A DNA stretch of 64,000 bases from Zhongshania aliphaticivorans (GCF_902705855.1 NZ_CACSIJ010000002.1:39070-103069); one strand, 5' to 3'; shown: positions 11,401 through 20,340, counted from the first letter of the stretch. Notes: a model not told the origin generated them from the sequence alone. Program-made: numbers and translations.

Positions 11401-12903
11401 ACCCACAGCGGTAGTGATATCAAGCATCGTATCACCGGTGAATGCAGATGCATCAAGGTTCAGCAGACCAACCGCACTAGGGTTACCAATTGCGCCACCA
11501 AGAATTGCGTTGAATTCAAAAGCACCCGCATTCGCCACTAAGTTAAGAACTTTTAAGTTATCACTACCAGTAATAACCAAAGACTCCATCTCGTTAATTG
11601 CAAATGCATTAAGGTCAACACCGTTAATTGCATTTAGGTTTACTGTTTCGAAACCTTCTGTCGCCGCACCAGAGCCACGAGCATTTTGAACAACTCCATT
11701 AGCCAAAACATCGTCAAGCTCTAATGCTAGCGTATCGTCACCGTCAAGTACGCCTTGCTTATATGTAAAGATAACGTTCGCATCGTCAGAGGCAGAGTTA
11801 TGCACACGCAGATCACTTACAGGCGTACTGATATTGTCAACAGTAATCGGGGCACCAGCAGTACCGGCATCCTGAGTAATGCGCTCAATATTTACACGAG
11901 CAGTAGAATCTGAGTTACGTAGATCTAAAGTACGGGTAGTACCTGTCCAGTCGATGTTAATGTTTTGAATATTGTGCAATTCAGGAGTAACAACGCCTGT
12001 AGTACCTTCGTCAGCGTTGATATTACCCATGGTTGCATTCAGGGTGTTATCAGTTTTGCCAGCAGTACCAGTCAGAATGTCTTCGTCTTGCAGAGACAGG
12101 ATGCGGTCAGAACCGTCTGGAGTGAAGACCATTGGTGCTATAAAAGTATCAGCAGTAGCGATATCAGTCCCTGCTGTTAGTTCAACTGTGCCTGGATCAG
12201 TACCTGGCGTTGGCTCGATAGTGATGTTTACCGTTTGGGTAGTTACGCCACCTTTGCCGTCAGAAATTTGAACGACAAATGAGTCAGCACCTGACAAGCC
12301 CGCAGTTGGGGTGTAGGTAAACTGGTTGGTGCCTGCGTTTTGCACTACGGTGCCTTGGCTTGGGTCGCTAACGATTGCGTATGACAATTCACCTGGGCTT
12401 TGCTCAGCATCACTTGCAATGATAGAAATAACTTTTGCACCGCTGTTTTGATCAACAGTTACTGCTTTAGTCGCGTCAGCAGTTGGAGCAGTATTCACTG
12501 GTGTTGGAGTAGATTTTGGACCGTCGCTGTCATCGTCGTCAGTTGCAACAACGATTGCGCCTGCAGTTAGTAATGCACCGCCAGCCCATACTAGTGGAGA
12601 AACACCACCGTCTGCGCTTGCAGCACCGCCGCCGATACCAGAGGTAGCTGCTGCAGTGTCTACTACCATTGCTGCTGCAGCGGCATCAGTTGATGCTACT
12701 TGTACAGCTTCGGCTTGAATTTGGCCTTCGCTGAGTTCCAGCTCCTCGTCAAGCTTCTTCTCATTGTCGAAGAGCTCTTCCGCAGGTGCTTGATTCAGGT
12801 CGGATTGTGGGGCAACAGCGGCTGCCAATTCGGCAGACAGTGTGTCGACAGCAGTCGTATCCACATCCACTGTAACGCGTTCTTGCATTTCTTGCTTTTT
12901 CAT
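8413..12903 (-). CDS. Very large type I-secreted RTX/Ig-repeat surface protein
   Basis: A 1496-residue acidic protein in which I see no cysteine. Residues 1-95 are charged. Next come a Gly/Ala hydrophobic stretch (PLVWAGGALLTAGAIVVAT), a run of aspartates, an Ig/cadherin-like domain (about 135-230), and then about 850 residues of Asn/Thr/Asp-rich beta repeats. RTX-like calcium-binding motifs occur around residue 1114 (GDRGDNVIT, GAGDDTLTA), 1268 (GGAGNDVVI) and 1306 (GGAGADKY). The C-terminus (VVELVGLYNGVEAL) resembles uncleaved type I secretion signals. The start was moved to the ATG at 12903 because AGGAG lies six bases before it. The TolC-ABC-HlyD genes lie just upstream on the same strand. 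It may be an adhesin, biofilm protein or S-layer-like protein; sequence alone does not decide. Confidence 0.92.
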   Translation of the reverse strand: MKKQEMQERVTVDVDTTAVDTLSAELAAAVAPQSDLNQAPAEELFDNEKKLDEELELSEGQIQAEAVQVASTDAAAAAMVVDTAAATSGIGGGAASADGGVSPLVWAGGALLTAGAIVVATDDDDSDGPKSTPTPVNTAPTADATKAVTVDQNSGAKVISIIASDAEQSPGELSYAIVSDPSQGTVVQNAGTNQFTYTPTAGLSGADSFVVQISDGKGGVTTQTVNITIEPTPGTDPGTVELTAGTDIATADTFIAPMVFTPDGSDRILSLQDEDILTGTAGKTDNTLNATMGNINADEGTTGVVTPELHNIQNINIDWTGTTRTLDLRNSDSTARVNIERITQDAGTAGAPITVDNISTPVSDLRVHNSASDDANVIFTYKQGVLDGDDTLALELDDVLANGVVQNARGSGAATEGFETVNLNAINGVDLNAFAINEMESLVITGSDNLKVLNLVANAGAFEFNAILGGAIGNPSAVGLLNLDASAFTGDTMLDITTAVGGFNDPQNSGARVHTDVKGGSGDDAFYTTAAIAATTTGTTTVRDLIDGGAGSNKIVTTSNIAANVQGEAAAISNVQGLELRQQAGAAQTVDFDAFDSSLTSVLMRGEQGAGAVFNLFDLGATLAESGGLQLNHGISGAAAPTVNVLLKDASGASDTVAITLEDDLNIPNPDARGNNVFNFTLNIDGDNANGDTIKNDGKVENVTIIDNDVETNTVTLGKVSEHTGTLTLSGGEAGDEFTVAGNLISSVIDASAQASDLRLSVGTANQDIRLGTGDDLLTFNAIDQFTAADSISDAGGNDTVRAAFSQDGNLALTNIENLHIIANQNVTLGMANADVDNLVILADIAADGSVDNSPVTAEPFGLGVPGVATTDIITLNDTSLSVLNFSADLDTDDDNTAANRVLAEAAAVTADPTWSGIGSTAAGDAAYKTVISDEPTVANFNGVTLANNTAGPLTVNINSALDDVIYGATAYNVGQLTAHGVTSMDINITDEDVTAGAANAVTTINNIFAKNMASLTVAAADDVVLGTVSGSPLNNSLSNFDSTNVGGDLTAQVISLGDNATVALGAGDNVFSALGSAGKDVVITAGNGMNTITGTAQDDTITTGSGWDIVMGDRGDNVITSGAGDDTLTAKDGNDIFDVGSGFNTVTDNLGTGIDATLATNTVSINNGFAQVLIDTDGVGGAFVDQMLAVGNGSDLTVSWTGATLLDNSAVLDGSLATVAASAGPATLTGDANANLFILDGVGTTLNSTSLPGATAGVITVNGGAGNDVVIWTGSAAGDGLVFNGGAGNDAAVGSIDNDIFTGGAGADKYVMQDVAAEAAGFERIDTVIIADGESTASAWDVVVGFNADFASALGTLAGSGTLGGDVLDLSSTLISAAAANVNGTNAGAVQSHTIDVNGLVTFDTNDTNAFSAVVVGTGAGQISLTDALSYLAANLNSTNETVAFQYDANGNGLGAEDSTFVFQDGAADTVVELVGLYNGVEALGAGTAGLVEIG

Positions 12904-13289
12904 TTGTATCTCCTGGGTACGAGTACTATCCGACAACCGCCGGAATCGCTACATTAACTGACTTTATCAATCAGTATTCTTGTCAAGAACGGGCGGTAAA
13001 ACCCGTTAATTAAGCACGCATTTAATCACGAAAAACGCGTAACTCAAGATCGGTATGCATATATACCGACTTGACATAATTTTTTCAGGCTAAAAGGTAC
13101 GTCAGCGATGTCAACACGTCAATACCTCAAACACTGGGAACATCAATTTTATTTGGTATAAACAACATCTACAGGTGTTTGTTAAAGTTATTTGGCGATT
13201 ATCGCCTTTTTTAACCTTATATAACACCTGTACTGACGCCCTTAGCTAAAACTTTTAACACTTAGAAAGACTATTCTAAAATATGCATG
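12904..13289. other. Upstream region of the secreted protein gene, with three inverted repeats
   Basis: 386 bases without a gene. Besides the adhesin ribosome-binding site it holds three inverted repeats: AACGGG/CCCGTT (12988-13007), TCGGTAT/ATACCGA with a six-base centre (13050-13069), and a long nested hairpin (13171-13231). No convincing sigma-70 promoter on the minus strand could be fixed by eye. The 20-bp repeat at 13050 has the shape of a dimeric regulator site. Confidence 0.6.
13171..13231. repeat. Long nested inverted repeat between hlyD and the adhesin gene
   Basis: Outer arms ACAGGTGTT (13171-13179) and AACACCTGT (13223-13231), middle arms GTTAAA and TTTAAC, and an inner GGCGA-TTA-TCGCC hairpin lie almost symmetrically about position 13200. 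On the plus strand the inner stem is followed by six T's; on the minus strand there is no U-run. It could be a processing site, an attenuator-like structure or a regulatory site separating the secretion operon from its substrate gene. Confidence 0.65.
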
Positions 13290-14468
13290 TTACCGCTCTG
13301 TTAAAGCCTCGGCGCTTCCTCTGCGCAGCGGTTTCATAATATATTGCGCTACTGTTTTATGCCCCGTGATGATTTCAGCTGTGGCTGTCATCCCCGGGAT
13401 TACTTCTATTGCTTTCATGCTCGGCCTGTCTGGCAGTTCATTTATTTTTACCTGAGCACGGTAATACGGATCTTCGTTCTGACGCAAGTCTTCGTCAATG
13501 GTGTCTGCGCTGACGTATACGACTTCGCCAACTAGCGATCCGTAGATGCTTGAGTCGTAGGCGTCTAACTTTACGTTTGCGCGCAAACCTGGGCGTATAA
13601 AGGCAACGTCTTTGGAGTAAACACGCACTTCTACAAGTAGCGGCTCCCCTGATGGCACAATTTGCAAAAGCTCGTCACCGCCTTTTAGTACGGCGCCCAT
13701 GGTTGTTATACCAATATTTGTTACTGTTCCTGCCATTGGCGCGGTAATTTGTGTTGCCGATAGCGCTTCTTGCTTCTGCTTAAGAACTTGCAATGTTTGT
13801 TCCAGCTCGGCCTCTGTGTTGGCGAGTTCTTTTTGTGCGTCGCGACGATACTCATTTTGCTTATTAGCCAAATTGCCGCGCAACTCCACTACTTGGCGAC
13901 GAGAGCTTAGCACTTCTGACTGAGAGGCGTCGCCGGTTGATGCCAATTGTTGCAGAGCGTCTAGCTCTTCTTCTGCAAGGCGAAGTGATTTTTGTACGCT
14001 TTCACGCTCTTCTAGCTGCTGACGCAAACGACGACGATGTAGGTCACTTTGACGCTGCACTAACTGGCCTTCGCTTAGTACGTCGTCAGTAAACTTTAAC
14101 GGCTTACCGTCTAGCTCTGCGATCAAGCGCGCGGCGTTAGCGCGTAGGTCTAACACTTTAGATTTAGTTTCTGCCACGCTTGCCGCGAAGCGTGCACGAT
14201 CAAGCTCGGCAATAATGTCGCCGGCTTTGACTAGGTCACCCTCTTTTACGTATAGGGTCTCTAATACACCACCGTCTACGACCTGGACTATTTGTGAGCG
14301 GCTCGACACAATGACTTTGCCGCTAGCGCGCACTTGTTCGTCTAGTACAGCCCAATTAGCCCAGGCAACGCCTACCAGTATTGTAAGGCCTAGCACCCAC
14401 ATCATGCGACCTGCAAAGCCGACATTGACGGGTCTGCTGCGAGAAAACAGGTCTTCTTGGCCGATCAT
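13290..14468 (-). CDS. Type I secretion membrane fusion protein (HlyD family)
   Basis: Periplasmic adaptor of 392 residues that links the inner-membrane ABC transporter to TolC. One transmembrane helix near residues 22-40 (MWVLGLTILVGVAWANWAVL) follows a short cytoplasmic tail. Then come a biotinyl-lipoyl-like half (GGVLETLYVKEGDLVKAGDIIAELD), a long coiled-coil hairpin (about 80-220), the second lipoyl half ('ITAPMAGTVTNIGI') and a C-terminal beta domain. The start ATG overlaps the stop of the ABC gene by four bases, so translation is probably coupled. Confidence 0.96.
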   Translation of the reverse strand: MIGQEDLFSRSRPVNVGFAGRMMWVLGLTILVGVAWANWAVLDEQVRASGKVIVSSRSQIVQVVDGGVLETLYVKEGDLVKAGDIIAELDRARFAASVAETKSKVLDLRANAARLIAELDGKPLKFTDDVLSEGQLVQRQSDLHRRRLRQQLEERESVQKSLRLAEEELDALQQLASTGDASQSEVLSSRRQVVELRGNLANKQNEYRRDAQKELANTEAELEQTLQVLKQKQEALSATQITAPMAGTVTNIGITTMGAVLKGGDELLQIVPSGEPLLVEVRVYSKDVAFIRPGLRANVKLDAYDSSIYGSLVGEVVYVSADTIDEDLRQNEDPYYRAQVKINELPDRPSMKAIEVIPGMTATAEIITGHKTVAQYIMKPLRRGSAEALTER

Positions 14469-16687
14469 TGCACATTACCTACGTTTACTACTGACGGCGC
14501 GCTGGCCGGCTTTTCGACATTTTTTGCTTGAGCAGCCGCATCTGGCAACAGCTCTTTAACGATCTCGCCGTTGTGGATGATGAATCCGCGAGTCGCTAAA
14601 TTAACCCATGATTGTTTATGGGTTGTGAATATTACCGTTGTGTCAGCCGGCAGCTCGTTAATGATGTCTATTACCTTTTGTTCTAGCACGGAGTCTAGAC
14701 TGGCGGCTGGTTCGTCTAGTAGCCATATTTTTGGCTTTTGAAGTACTAGACGCGTTAAGCCAACGGCTTGACGCTGACCACCCGACATACCTGCACCGCC
14801 TTCTGCGATAGGGAGTTGCAAGCCCATTGGGTGACGCTGCACGGCTTCAATAAGGCCGGTTTTTTCTAGCGCAGCAACAATTTCTTCCTCGCTTGGCATG
14901 CTGATACCTAGCGTGAGATTGTCTAATAATGTGCCGGAAATGAGCCGCGGGTCTTGCGGCAGGTAGCCGATAACTTCACGCAGCCAGCTTAAACGACAGT
15001 TTTCATAATTCAAGCCCGCAATACGAACTTCGCCCTGATTTGGTGTGGCCACACCGGCTAATAGCTTTAGAAGAGTCGACTTACCACAGCCGTTACGACC
15101 CAATACCGCGACTTTACTGCCGGCGGCAATACGCAGCGACTCCGCACTAAATTGAGGCAGGTATGAGCCCGTATATGCATATTTGACCTCTTTTAGGTCA
15201 AGGTGCAGCGGCATGGAGTAGGTATTGGCTTCGCGGTTGGAATGAATGTCACTGGGCGCAGACAATAATTGATTAAGAATTTTTAATGAGTAGTTGGCGT
15301 GGTGCCAGCGCACCAGCAAACCGGAAATACCGGAGATACTTGCAAGGGTTCTACCGCCGAGGATTGAACACGCGATTAGACCACCTACGGTAAGGCCGCC
15401 GGCTTCAATTACGTAAACACCCACAATGATTAAAAATACGTAGGAGGCTTGCTGGAAGAAGCTGGTCATTATTTGCACTAGGGTTGAAACGTAGTTTAGC
15501 TCCTCCCCCCTGTCGCAGGTTTCACGCGTTGCGTTTAGCCATGCGTCGCCAAATTTGGCCTCGCCGCCCTGTGATTTTACGATTTCACCGCTTGATACAA
15601 CTTCAAACAACATGCCCTGCCGACGTACCACGGCGTCGTTGTTTTCTTGTTGAATTCTGGCCAGCGGTTTGTAGGCGATAAAACCAATTAACGCGCTTAA
15701 TACAGTAAACGCCAAAGGCACCAGCGCCACGGGGCCGGCTATTAGGTAAATAACCCCGATAAACATGAAGACGAAGGGCAGATCGACCAAGGCAAATAAG
15801 GTTGAGGAGGTAAAGAATTGTTTTACCGATTCGTAATCGCGCACCTGTGCGACCAGCGAGCCCTGCCGACTTGAGCGGCGATCTAATTTTAAGCCTAGCA
15901 GTCGTTCAAATATGAATAGCGATAGGGCTTCGTCTAAACGCTTGCTCACCGCGTCCATCATTTTGTGCCGCACGAGCTTAAATAGCACGTCGAATACATA
16001 CATTACCAACATACCTACCGCCAAGAACCATAGGGTAGCGTAGGCAAAGTTGGGAACAACGCGGTCGTATACCTGCATGACGAACAGTGACGATACAACG
16101 GCGATGACATTGATGAAGATTGATACCAGTGCAACCCGCATCAAGAGGGGAGCGTGGGCTTTTAAGCCGACCCGTATTGCCTCTGAAGCCTGACCAACGG
16201 GCTCTTCTTTTAAGAAGCTCTCGGCGCTGGAGTCTGCCATTGGCGCGACGGGGATCATGACCTCTGGGTTTGCCGGCAGCCTGCTAGGCTCTGCACCAAA
16301 CCACTGTATTTGAATTGGCTTGTCGCCCTCTGCCAGTTTGAGCACAACGCCCATGCTGTTTTCTATAATAATCCACGCTGGCAATTGGCTAGGCGAAAGT
16401 AGACCAACGGTGCTGGTGGCTACCGCATGACCTTTGTAGAGGGATTTCCACGCGGCGACCAATCTGTCGCGACTATTTGACGCGGTTACCTGCTGCCAAG
16501 CCTGCTCTGCTTCAAACTGCGACGCATGCAAACCGCGACGCCGAGCCATGTCCATGAGGGTTTTGCTAGCCACATGCAGGGAGATACTTTTGTCGTCATC
16601 GACAGTCTTGATCCCAGGGCGACCCGACTCTTCGAGCTGTTTTTTTGGCTCTTTTGTGTTTGCAGAATCTGAAACTTCACCTTTCAT
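14465..16687 (-). CDS. Type I secretion ABC transporter, permease/ATPase
   Basis: A 740-residue fused permease-ATPase of the LapB/HlyB type. Residues about 40-150 form a C39-peptidase-like domain that lacks the catalytic cysteine region, as in transporters whose substrates are not cleaved. Membrane helices span about 190-450. The ATPase has Walker A GRNGCGKST (about 529), the signature SGGQRQAVGL (about 632), Walker B IWLLDEP (about 652) and the H-loop TTHK (about 690). It probably exports the large proteins encoded nearby. It lies seven bases after the TolC gene and overlaps hlyD by four. Confidence 0.96.
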   Translation of the reverse strand: MKGEVSDSANTKEPKKQLEESGRPGIKTVDDDKSISLHVASKTLMDMARRRGLHASQFEAEQAWQQVTASNSRDRLVAAWKSLYKGHAVATSTVGLLSPSQLPAWIIIENSMGVVLKLAEGDKPIQIQWFGAEPSRLPANPEVMIPVAPMADSSAESFLKEEPVGQASEAIRVGLKAHAPLLMRVALVSIFINVIAVVSSLFVMQVYDRVVPNFAYATLWFLAVGMLVMYVFDVLFKLVRHKMMDAVSKRLDEALSLFIFERLLGLKLDRRSSRQGSLVAQVRDYESVKQFFTSSTLFALVDLPFVFMFIGVIYLIAGPVALVPLAFTVLSALIGFIAYKPLARIQQENNDAVVRRQGMLFEVVSSGEIVKSQGGEAKFGDAWLNATRETCDRGEELNYVSTLVQIMTSFFQQASYVFLIIVGVYVIEAGGLTVGGLIACSILGGRTLASISGISGLLVRWHHANYSLKILNQLLSAPSDIHSNREANTYSMPLHLDLKEVKYAYTGSYLPQFSAESLRIAAGSKVAVLGRNGCGKSTLLKLLAGVATPNQGEVRIAGLNYENCRLSWLREVIGYLPQDPRLISGTLLDNLTLGISMPSEEEIVAALEKTGLIEAVQRHPMGLQLPIAEGGAGMSGGQRQAVGLTRLVLQKPKIWLLDEPAASLDSVLEQKVIDIINELPADTTVIFTTHKQSWVNLATRGFIIHNGEIVKELLPDAAAQAKNVEKPASAPSVVNVGNVQ

Positions 16688-16694
16688 ATCGGAC

Positions 16695-18209
16695 CTATTG
16701 TTCTGCGAATGTCAATTCGGTTGAAGGCGCGCCGGCGTGTAGCCGTGCCCACAGCATTCCATGTAAAGCCAGACGGGTATTCGCCGACCAATAATTTCTT
16801 TTTATATTGGAGATTTCCAGTAGCGCCTCGTGCGCCTCGCGGTGCGCATTCAGCACTTCAAGCCAGGCCTTGCGACCCACTTTAAACTGCCTAAGGAAAC
16901 TGTCTACCAATTTAACCGCCGCGCGCGCTGCTTCTACCTGTGCGTAGAATTGCTCCTGCGATGCATTGCGCTCTGAATATGCACTACTCACGATGTCGGT
17001 GACGTCTCGTTTTGAGTAAATCAAATCTTGCTCTGCCCCAGTCAAACGCTGAAGTATGGCTCTATAGCTGTTGTAGCCCCGCAAACCACTGTCCGTTGCG
17101 TACTGCAGTACCAGTTGCGTAGAGGAGTCTGGGGTGAAGTCACCGTCTGACTGATCAAGCTGGGCACTGTACTGCAAGCTTAATTGGGGGTAGATAGCAG
17201 ATTTTGCAACCTTAACCTGCGCTTTTTGTATCGCAATTTCTGCGCTGGCAAGCTGTGGGTAAGGATGGAAGTTCACTGCGCGACTATCAAGTATACGAAA
17301 CATTTCCTGATGGGACAGGCGATATTCTTCTTCTGGCCAATTTACATTGTGCACAGGTCGATGCAGCAATGACTCTAAATGCAAGCGGCTACGCAGCAGT
17401 ATAGAGTGACTTGCCTGCAAACCCGCCCGCGCCTGACTAAGCCGCGTTTGCGCTGTTTGGATGTCTGATGGCGGCGATACACCGAGATCAGCTCGGCGGG
17501 TGATGGTGTCTAGGAGCGCTTCTAGGTTCTTTATATATCGCGCCCACAACTGCCCCTGTTCCTGAGCCAGCACAACATTCATATAAGCTTCGCTGGCGTC
17601 TAGGGCTAAATCTAGCCTGACCTTGTTGAGGTCTGCCAATGCGTAGTATTGACCCGCTTCGGCCTCGCTCACTTCTGCGCCAATTCGCCCACCCGACCAT
17701 AGCGGCTGGATTACATTCAGGGTCGTGGCCGAGGCATCGTTACTGGCTTGGGTCGCGCTCAAAGATAAATAAGGGTAAAAACCAGTCCGCGCACCGGAAA
17801 TTTCGTAACCTGTCGCTTCAACTTCTGACAAGGCGCGCTGAACATTGGGGTGCTCTTGCCAGACTCGCCCTAGCACATCGCCCAAACTTAGCAGGTGCTC
17901 GGTTTCTGCGGGCGCGTTTGAATAGAGCTGGACGCTCATTTCGAGTTCTTCGTTGGCCTCGATGGGGCCTAGGGAATAGGAGTTTGACAGCTCGCCGGTG
18001 TCGTCATCTTGCGCGCCGCCACCCATGGAGCGCACCATGACTTCGGAGTAAAGCACCGCCGGAGGTGGCGCGACGGCGTCCTCGCTTACATTTGATTCAA
18101 CAGATGAGCAGGCAGTTAATAAAGTTGCTATTAACGCAATGATAAAAGGTGCCGTAACAGTCCAGCTTAAAGAAACTAAAGCTGCATTTTGTTTCTCTTT
18201 AAAGAGCAT
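16695..18209 (-). CDS. TolC-family outer membrane channel, lipoprotein type
   Basis: Outer-membrane efflux protein of 504 residues, the third part of the type I secretion machine. The start at 18209 gives a classic lipoprotein signal (MLFKEKQ..., a hydrophobic stretch, then lipobox LLTACSS), so acylation is likely. The frame stays open to a TTG at 18314, but that would bury the signal peptide behind 35 residues. The body has the two-fold helical repeats of the family ('LSLSATQASNDASATTLNVIQPLWSGGRIGAEVSEAEAG' blocks; 'YPQLSLQYSA' in the second half). It is the first gene of the TolC-ABC-HlyD run. Confidence 0.9.
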   Translation of the reverse strand: MLFKEKQNAALVSLSWTVTAPFIIALIATLLTACSSVESNVSEDAVAPPPAVLYSEVMVRSMGGGAQDDDTGELSNSYSLGPIEANEELEMSVQLYSNAPAETEHLLSLGDVLGRVWQEHPNVQRALSEVEATGYEISGARTGFYPYLSLSATQASNDASATTLNVIQPLWSGGRIGAEVSEAEAGQYYALADLNKVRLDLALDASEAYMNVVLAQEQGQLWARYIKNLEALLDTITRRADLGVSPPSDIQTAQTRLSQARAGLQASHSILLRSRLHLESLLHRPVHNVNWPEEEYRLSHQEMFRILDSRAVNFHPYPQLASAEIAIQKAQVKVAKSAIYPQLSLQYSAQLDQSDGDFTPDSSTQLVLQYATDSGLRGYNSYRAILQRLTGAEQDLIYSKRDVTDIVSSAYSERNASQEQFYAQVEAARAAVKLVDSFLRQFKVGRKAWLEVLNAHREAHEALLEISNIKRNYWSANTRLALHGMLWARLHAGAPSTELTFAEQ

Positions 18210-18536
18210 GCTACCAACTTTGAGGTTTGTATTACCAACACGGGAGGTGATGAAAGGATCATTCGCAAAAGCCAACGCTGAACGTCCACCTAGCCATGTG
18301 CTTTCCACTGCCAACAGGTTTGTGAGTTTAAACGTGTGCGATTTATGCCTTTCGACACGAGCACAGCTACGACATAAAAAAGTTTCGGGATACTAGCAGA
18401 CCCATTTTAACAAAGCAATTAACGACTCTAGCATACTCGGGATTCTAGTAATTGCGCCTGATCACAGCACTTACACTACTTCCAGCAAGCTAGGGCAAGG
18501 GGCTAACTAGCAGCAACCTGAACTCACTTAACGCAG
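18210..18536. other. Region upstream of the TolC-ABC-HlyD operon
   Basis: 327 bases with no gene apart from the possible TTG-initiated extension of the TolC frame. A 12-bp direct repeat, TCGGGATWCTAG, occurs at 18385-18396 and 18437-18448. The 52-bp spacing is close to five helical turns, so the two sites would face the same side of the DNA. They may be regulator sites for the secretion operon. No clear promoter hexamers could be fixed. Confidence 0.45.
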
Positions 18537-18773
18537 TTAATGAGTAGTGACTTTACGGTACAATGCATCCGGCGCCAAATCTGCATCGTTTGGCCAACAC
18601 ACTGCACCAAACGCATCTATCCGTACTAACGCGAAAAATGTAGGGTCTTTTAAAGGCTCAAACATTGGACCGAAAAGCCGGTCGGCAAGACATACTTCAC
18701 CACATACACCGTCATCAAAGGTGAGCACGAGGGTATATGCTGGCCTAACCTCTACATTGGTAACTCTACGCAC
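18537..18773 (-). CDS. DUF2442 domain protein
   Basis: A 78-residue protein with the DUF2442 pattern: 'VTNVEVRPAYTLVLTFDDGVCGEVCLADRL' then 'GAVCWPNDADLAPDALYRK', a small beta-rich domain. It starts with GTG five bases after the stop of the DUF4160 gene, so the two are co-transcribed and probably coupled. DUF2442 and DUF4160 genes often sit side by side and have been suggested to behave like toxin-antitoxin pairs. Which partner would be the antitoxin cannot be read from the sequence. Confidence 0.88.
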   Translation of the reverse strand: MRRVTNVEVRPAYTLVLTFDDGVCGEVCLADRLFGPMFEPLKDPTFFALVRIDAFGAVCWPNDADLAPDALYRKVTTH

Positions 18774-18778
18774 ACGCC

Positions 18779-19039
18779 TTACTCCAATGGCTCAATCTTG
18801 TTTAGGGGTTTGTGCTGCTCAGCTAAATGCCAATCATTTAGCAGGTCTTGTCGATGATCCATTGCCCATTCAATGACCAGCGCTTTTGCGCGCCTAGGCA
18901 ATGCACCCTCCATTATTTCCAAGGTTTCAATCGAAACAGTTGCCTCATACTCACTGTAGTAAGCATGGAAATGCGGTGGATTATGATCGTCATAATACAT
19001 TCGAATCAGAATGCCAAAAAATTCACTAATAGTAGGCAC
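18779..19039 (-). CDS. DUF4160 domain protein
   Basis: An 86-residue protein with the DUF4160 hallmark 'IRMYYDDHNPPHFHAYY', including the conserved His and Asp residues, followed by 'RAKALVIEWAMDHRQDLLNDW'. The start is GTG with AGGGG eight bases upstream. It is paired with DUF2442 (gap five bases) and lies 60 bases downstream of purT. The conserved HxH patch suggests a metal or catalytic site, but no activity is established from sequence. Confidence 0.88.
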   Translation of the reverse strand: MPTISEFFGILIRMYYDDHNPPHFHAYYSEYEATVSIETLEIMEGALPRRAKALVIEWAMDHRQDLLNDWHLAEQHKPLNKIEPLE

Positions 19040-19099
19040 GCATACCCCTGAGCATTTTCTACGAGTAACTTACCAAAAGCTATTGTGCCGCAAACAACC

Positions 19100-20296
19100 C
19101 TACACACCAACCACAATTGCCTCGACGACTCTTTTGGCTTTTGTACGGGCATCTTCTATATCTTCACCCCGCGCCAAAGCAACTCCCATCCGACGCTTTC
19201 CACTCACCTCGGGCTTACCGAATAAGCGCAGCTGGGTGTCTGGTGCTTCTAATGCGTATTCAAGGTTGCCGAAGGAAACTCGCTTAGATTCGCCTTCTAC
19301 TAATATCACCGCCGAGGCCGAGGGGCCGTTTTGTTGAATATTGGGGATGGGCAAGCCGAGAATGGCGCGAGCGTGCAGCGCAAATTCCGACAGGTCTTGG
19401 GATATAAGAGTGACCAAGCCGGTGTCGTGGGGGCGGGGCGAGACTTCGCTAAAGATGACCTCGTCACCTTTCACAAACAACTCTACGCCGAACAAGCCCC
19501 AGCCACCGAGGGCGCTGGTGACTTGCTCTGCAATTTGCTGGGAGCGCAGCAGGGCTGTTTCTGACATCGGCTGCGGCTGCCATGACTCTTGATAGTCGCC
19601 ATCTTTTTGTAAGTGGCCAATGGGGGCGCAGTAGCTTGTTGTGGTGTCTTCGCTGTCGCCGCGATGGCGAATAGTCAGCAGCGTTATTTCGTAATCAAAA
19701 TCGACAAAGCCTTCTACAATGACCCGCCCCGCACCAGCGCGACCGCCTTCTTGCGCGTAGCTCCATGCGGCGTCTACGTCGGTAAGGCGTTTTACTAAGC
19801 TCTGCCCCTTCCCCGACGAGCTCATTATGGGCTTAACCACACAAGGCAGACCAATTTCTGCAATGGCTGCGTCAAACTCGTCTTTGCTGTCTGCAAAGCG
19901 ATAGGTCGATGTTGGCAATTCTAACTTCTCAGCCACTAAACGACGAATGCCTTCACGATTCATAGTGAGCTGCGCTGCTCGCGCCGTTGGCACGACGTTA
20001 TAGCCTTCGCGCTCCAACTCGACGAGGGTGTCGGTGGCGATGGCTTCAATTTCTGGCACGATGTAATCTGGCTTTTCCAGTTCGATGACGCGTTGCAATT
20101 CTGCACCGTCTAACATCGAGAAGGTGTAGCTGCGATCAGCCACTTGCATGGCCGGCGCATTTTCATAGCGGTCGCAGGCAATCACTTCTACGCCTAAACG
20201 CTGCAACTCAATTGCGACTTCTTTACCAAGCTCGCCGGCACCGCAGAGTAAAACTTTGCATGCGGTGTCGCTGAAGGGGGTGCCTAAGGTAACCAT
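19100..20296 (-). CDS. purT: Formate-dependent phosphoribosylglycinamide formyltransferase PurT
   Basis: ATP-grasp enzyme of 398 residues that makes formyl-GAR from GAR, formate and ATP in purine synthesis. The N-terminal nucleotide-binding region '[35 protein letters not shown]' is diagnostic. The ATP-grasp core ('[17 protein letters not shown]'-like segment, '[29 protein letters not shown]') is complete. It appears to be monocistronic or to lead into the DUF4160/DUF2442 pair 60 bases downstream. Confidence 0.97.
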   Translation of the reverse strand: MVTLGTPFSDTACKVLLCGAGELGKEVAIELQRLGVEVIACDRYENAPAMQVADRSYTFSMLDGAELQRVIELEKPDYIVPEIEAIATDTLVELEREGYNVVPTARAAQLTMNREGIRRLVAEKLELPTSTYRFADSKDEFDAAIAEIGLPCVVKPIMSSSGKGQSLVKRLTDVDAAWSYAQEGGRAGAGRVIVEGFVDFDYEITLLTIRHRGDSEDTTTSYCAPIGHLQKDGDYQESWQPQPMSETALLRSQQIAEQVTSALGGWGLFGVELFVKGDEVIFSEVSPRPHDTGLVTLISQDLSEFALHARAILGLPIPNIQQNGPSASAVILVEGESKRVSFGNLEYALEAPDTQLRLFGKPEVSGKRRMGVALARGEDIEDARTKAKRVVEAIVVGV

Positions 20297-20340
20297 GATT
20301 CCCTCTTATTTTTCGGATTCGCCAATAGCCAAATTGTCTA

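Noticed and set aside
13071-13076. Plus-strand TTGACA upstream of the adhesin
   Set aside because: No matching -10 at the right distance, and no plus-strand gene follows.
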